NCBI GenBank assembly: GCA_015689645.1
Contig: WVSM01000002.1
Span: forward strand, 416,671 to 480,670
Source of the DNA: Rhodobacterales bacterium HKCCE4037
GTDB lineage: Bacteria; Pseudomonadota; Alphaproteobacteria; Rhodobacterales; Rhodobacteraceae
Length of the DNA stretch: 64,000 nt
Reading direction: 5' to 3'
The translations under genes were made by a program, and so were the position numbers. Each line of letters opens with the position of its first letter. Position 1 is the stretch's first letter. The notes under the pieces were generated by a model. The model was not told the DNA's origin. It did no database searches and worked only from the letters and a program-made list of their open reading frames with translations. Positions 63,108 through 64,000 of the stretch are shown here, one piece after another.

Positions 63108-63965
63108 ATGCACGCCCCTTTTCGATTGGACCTGCCGCGGGAGATCACGAGTTGCGTGACGGTGGCCTCGCCGCATTCGGGGCGGCATTACCCGGCGTCG
63201 TTCCTGCGCGCGTCGGTTCTGGACGAACGGACGATTCGCTCCTCCGAGGATGCCTTCATCGACCGGCTGGCCTCGGCCGCGCCGACGCTGGGGGCGCCCT
63301 TGCTGGCGGCGGAATGGCCGCGGGCCTACCTCGACCTGAACCGGGCGCCCGATGAACTCGATCCCGGGGTCATCGAAGGCGTCGGGCGGGTGGTGCAGAC
63401 GCCCCGGATCAATTCCGGTCTCGGCGTGGTGCCGCGCGTGGTGGCAAACGGGCGCGCGATCTATCGCGGCAAGCTGACCCGGGCCGAGGCGGAGGCGCGC
63501 ATCGCGCAGGTCTGGCGGCCGTATCACGCGGAGCTGGAGCGGCTGATGCGCGAGGCGCGGGCCGGGTTCGGGCAGGCAGTGCTGATCGACATGCATTCGA
63601 TGCCGCACGAGGCGCTCGATTCGGTGGCCCGCCCCGGCACGCCGCGGCCAGAGGTGGTTCTTGGCGACCGGTTCGGCGCCTCGGCGGGGACCGAGATCGT
63701 GGACGTGCTGGAGCAGGCCTTCCTTGAAGCGGGGCTGGTGGTGAGCCGCAACGCGCCGTTCGCGGGAGCCTATATCACGCAGCGGTATGGCCAGCCCGCC
63801 AAGGGGTTCCACGCGGTGCAGGTCGAGATCGACCGCGCGCTTTACATGAACGAGCGCATGGTGCGGCCGAACGCGAATTTCGAGGACATGAAGGCGATCG
63901 TCTCGCAGGTGCTGGGCCGCGTGATCGGTGCGCTGCCCGGGCGGATGCCGCTGGCGGCCGAGTGA
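63108..63965 (+). CDS. N-formylglutamate amidohydrolase family protein
   Basis: 285 residues. Family blocks: VTVASPHSGRHYPASFLRAS near the N terminus, SSEDAFIDRLASAAPTLGAP, AEWPRAYLDLNRAPDELDPG, VLIDMHSMPHEAL (metal ligands) and GDRFGASAGTEIVDVLEQAF, with NAPFAGAYITQRYGQPAKGF near the C terminus. The enzyme would hydrolyse N-formylglutamate in the histidine-degradation route, but no hut genes are next to it, so another formyl-amide is possible. Cytosolic. Confidence 0.92.
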   Translation: MHAPFRLDLPREITSCVTVASPHSGRHYPASFLRASVLDERTIRSSEDAFIDRLASAAPTLGAPLLAAEWPRAYLDLNRAPDELDPGVIEGVGRVVQTPRINSGLGVVPRVVANGRAIYRGKLTRAEAEARIAQVWRPYHAELERLMREARAGFGQAVLIDMHSMPHEALDSVARPGTPRPEVVLGDRFGASAGTEIVDVLEQAFLEAGLVVSRNAPFAGAYITQRYGQPAKGFHAVQVEIDRALYMNERMVRPNANFEDMKAIVSQVLGRVIGALPGRMPLAAE

Positions 63966-64000
63966 GGGACGGGGGCGGCGGTCGCGTCCGCGCCCGCCGC

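Overview
The window reads as an ordinary, gene-dense chromosomal segment of a high-GC alphaproteobacterium, almost certainly family Rhodobacteraceae (Roseobacter/Rhodobacter lineage). The grounds are gene content and order: rsmB - heparinase-like - purH - lspA - DUF3035 lipoprotein - M16/M16 - mutL - rmuC in one direction, a RpoE-ChrR sigma/anti-sigma pair facing a flavoprotein-DUF1365 operon, a Lys1-type saccharopine dehydrogenase, and short palindromic intergenic repeats. I see no insertion sequence, prophage, integrase, CRISPR array or rRNA operon.

Layout. 0-9.9 kb: end of a SCO1-like copper chaperone, CsbD stress protein, amtB/glnK ammonium operon, a class A penicillin-binding protein, gamma-glutamyltransferase, an anti-sigma kinase/STAS pair, a thiolase and a free-methionine sulfoxide reductase. 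9.9-21.9 kb: a long minus-strand block for DNA repair, proteolysis, lipoprotein maturation, purine and rRNA-modification functions. 22-27 kb: dapB, rbfA-truB with a secreted glycosidase-like gene between them, DUF1643 and a haloacetate-dehalogenase-like hydrolase. 27-36.6 kb: an RTX calcium-binding protein, rpsO, envelope and lipid enzymes, an HWE-type sensor kinase, pnp, an L,D-transpeptidase and a 1-Cys peroxiredoxin. 36.8-43.8 kb: aldehyde dehydrogenase, RNA pseudouridine synthase, then the RpoE-ChrR locus with its divergent lipid-stress-type operon. 43.8-48.4 kb: DUF3775, Lys1, a ferritin-like protein, and a two-component pair. 48.6-59.4 kb: a Liv-type ABC transporter operon that begins and ends with CoA-ligase genes. 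59.4-64 kb: EF-hand protein, a caspase-like/peptidoglycan-binding fusion, small secreted proteins, rpmJ, tRNA-Val and an N-formylglutamate amidohydrolase.

Working logic. The Liv operon (importer, acyl-CoA synthetase, quinone oxidoreductase, PaaK-like ligase) looks like a unit for taking up a carboxylic acid and activating it to a CoA thioester; the substrate is unknown. The RpoE-ChrR locus looks like a membrane-lipid/oxidative stress response, but its ChrR lacks the two cysteines that hold zinc in the anti-sigma domain of the best-studied homologue.

No wholly new system stands out. The items most worth a second look are the ChrR zinc-site loss, a cysteine-free caspase-fold fusion, a family of hairpin repeats with fixed flanks and changing cores, a dispersed 30-bp element, a perfect 11-bp inverted repeat upstream of a membrane fatty-acid hydroxylase, and the transporter operon with its unplaced small genes. 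All similarity statements come from reading motifs by eye; no database search was run.
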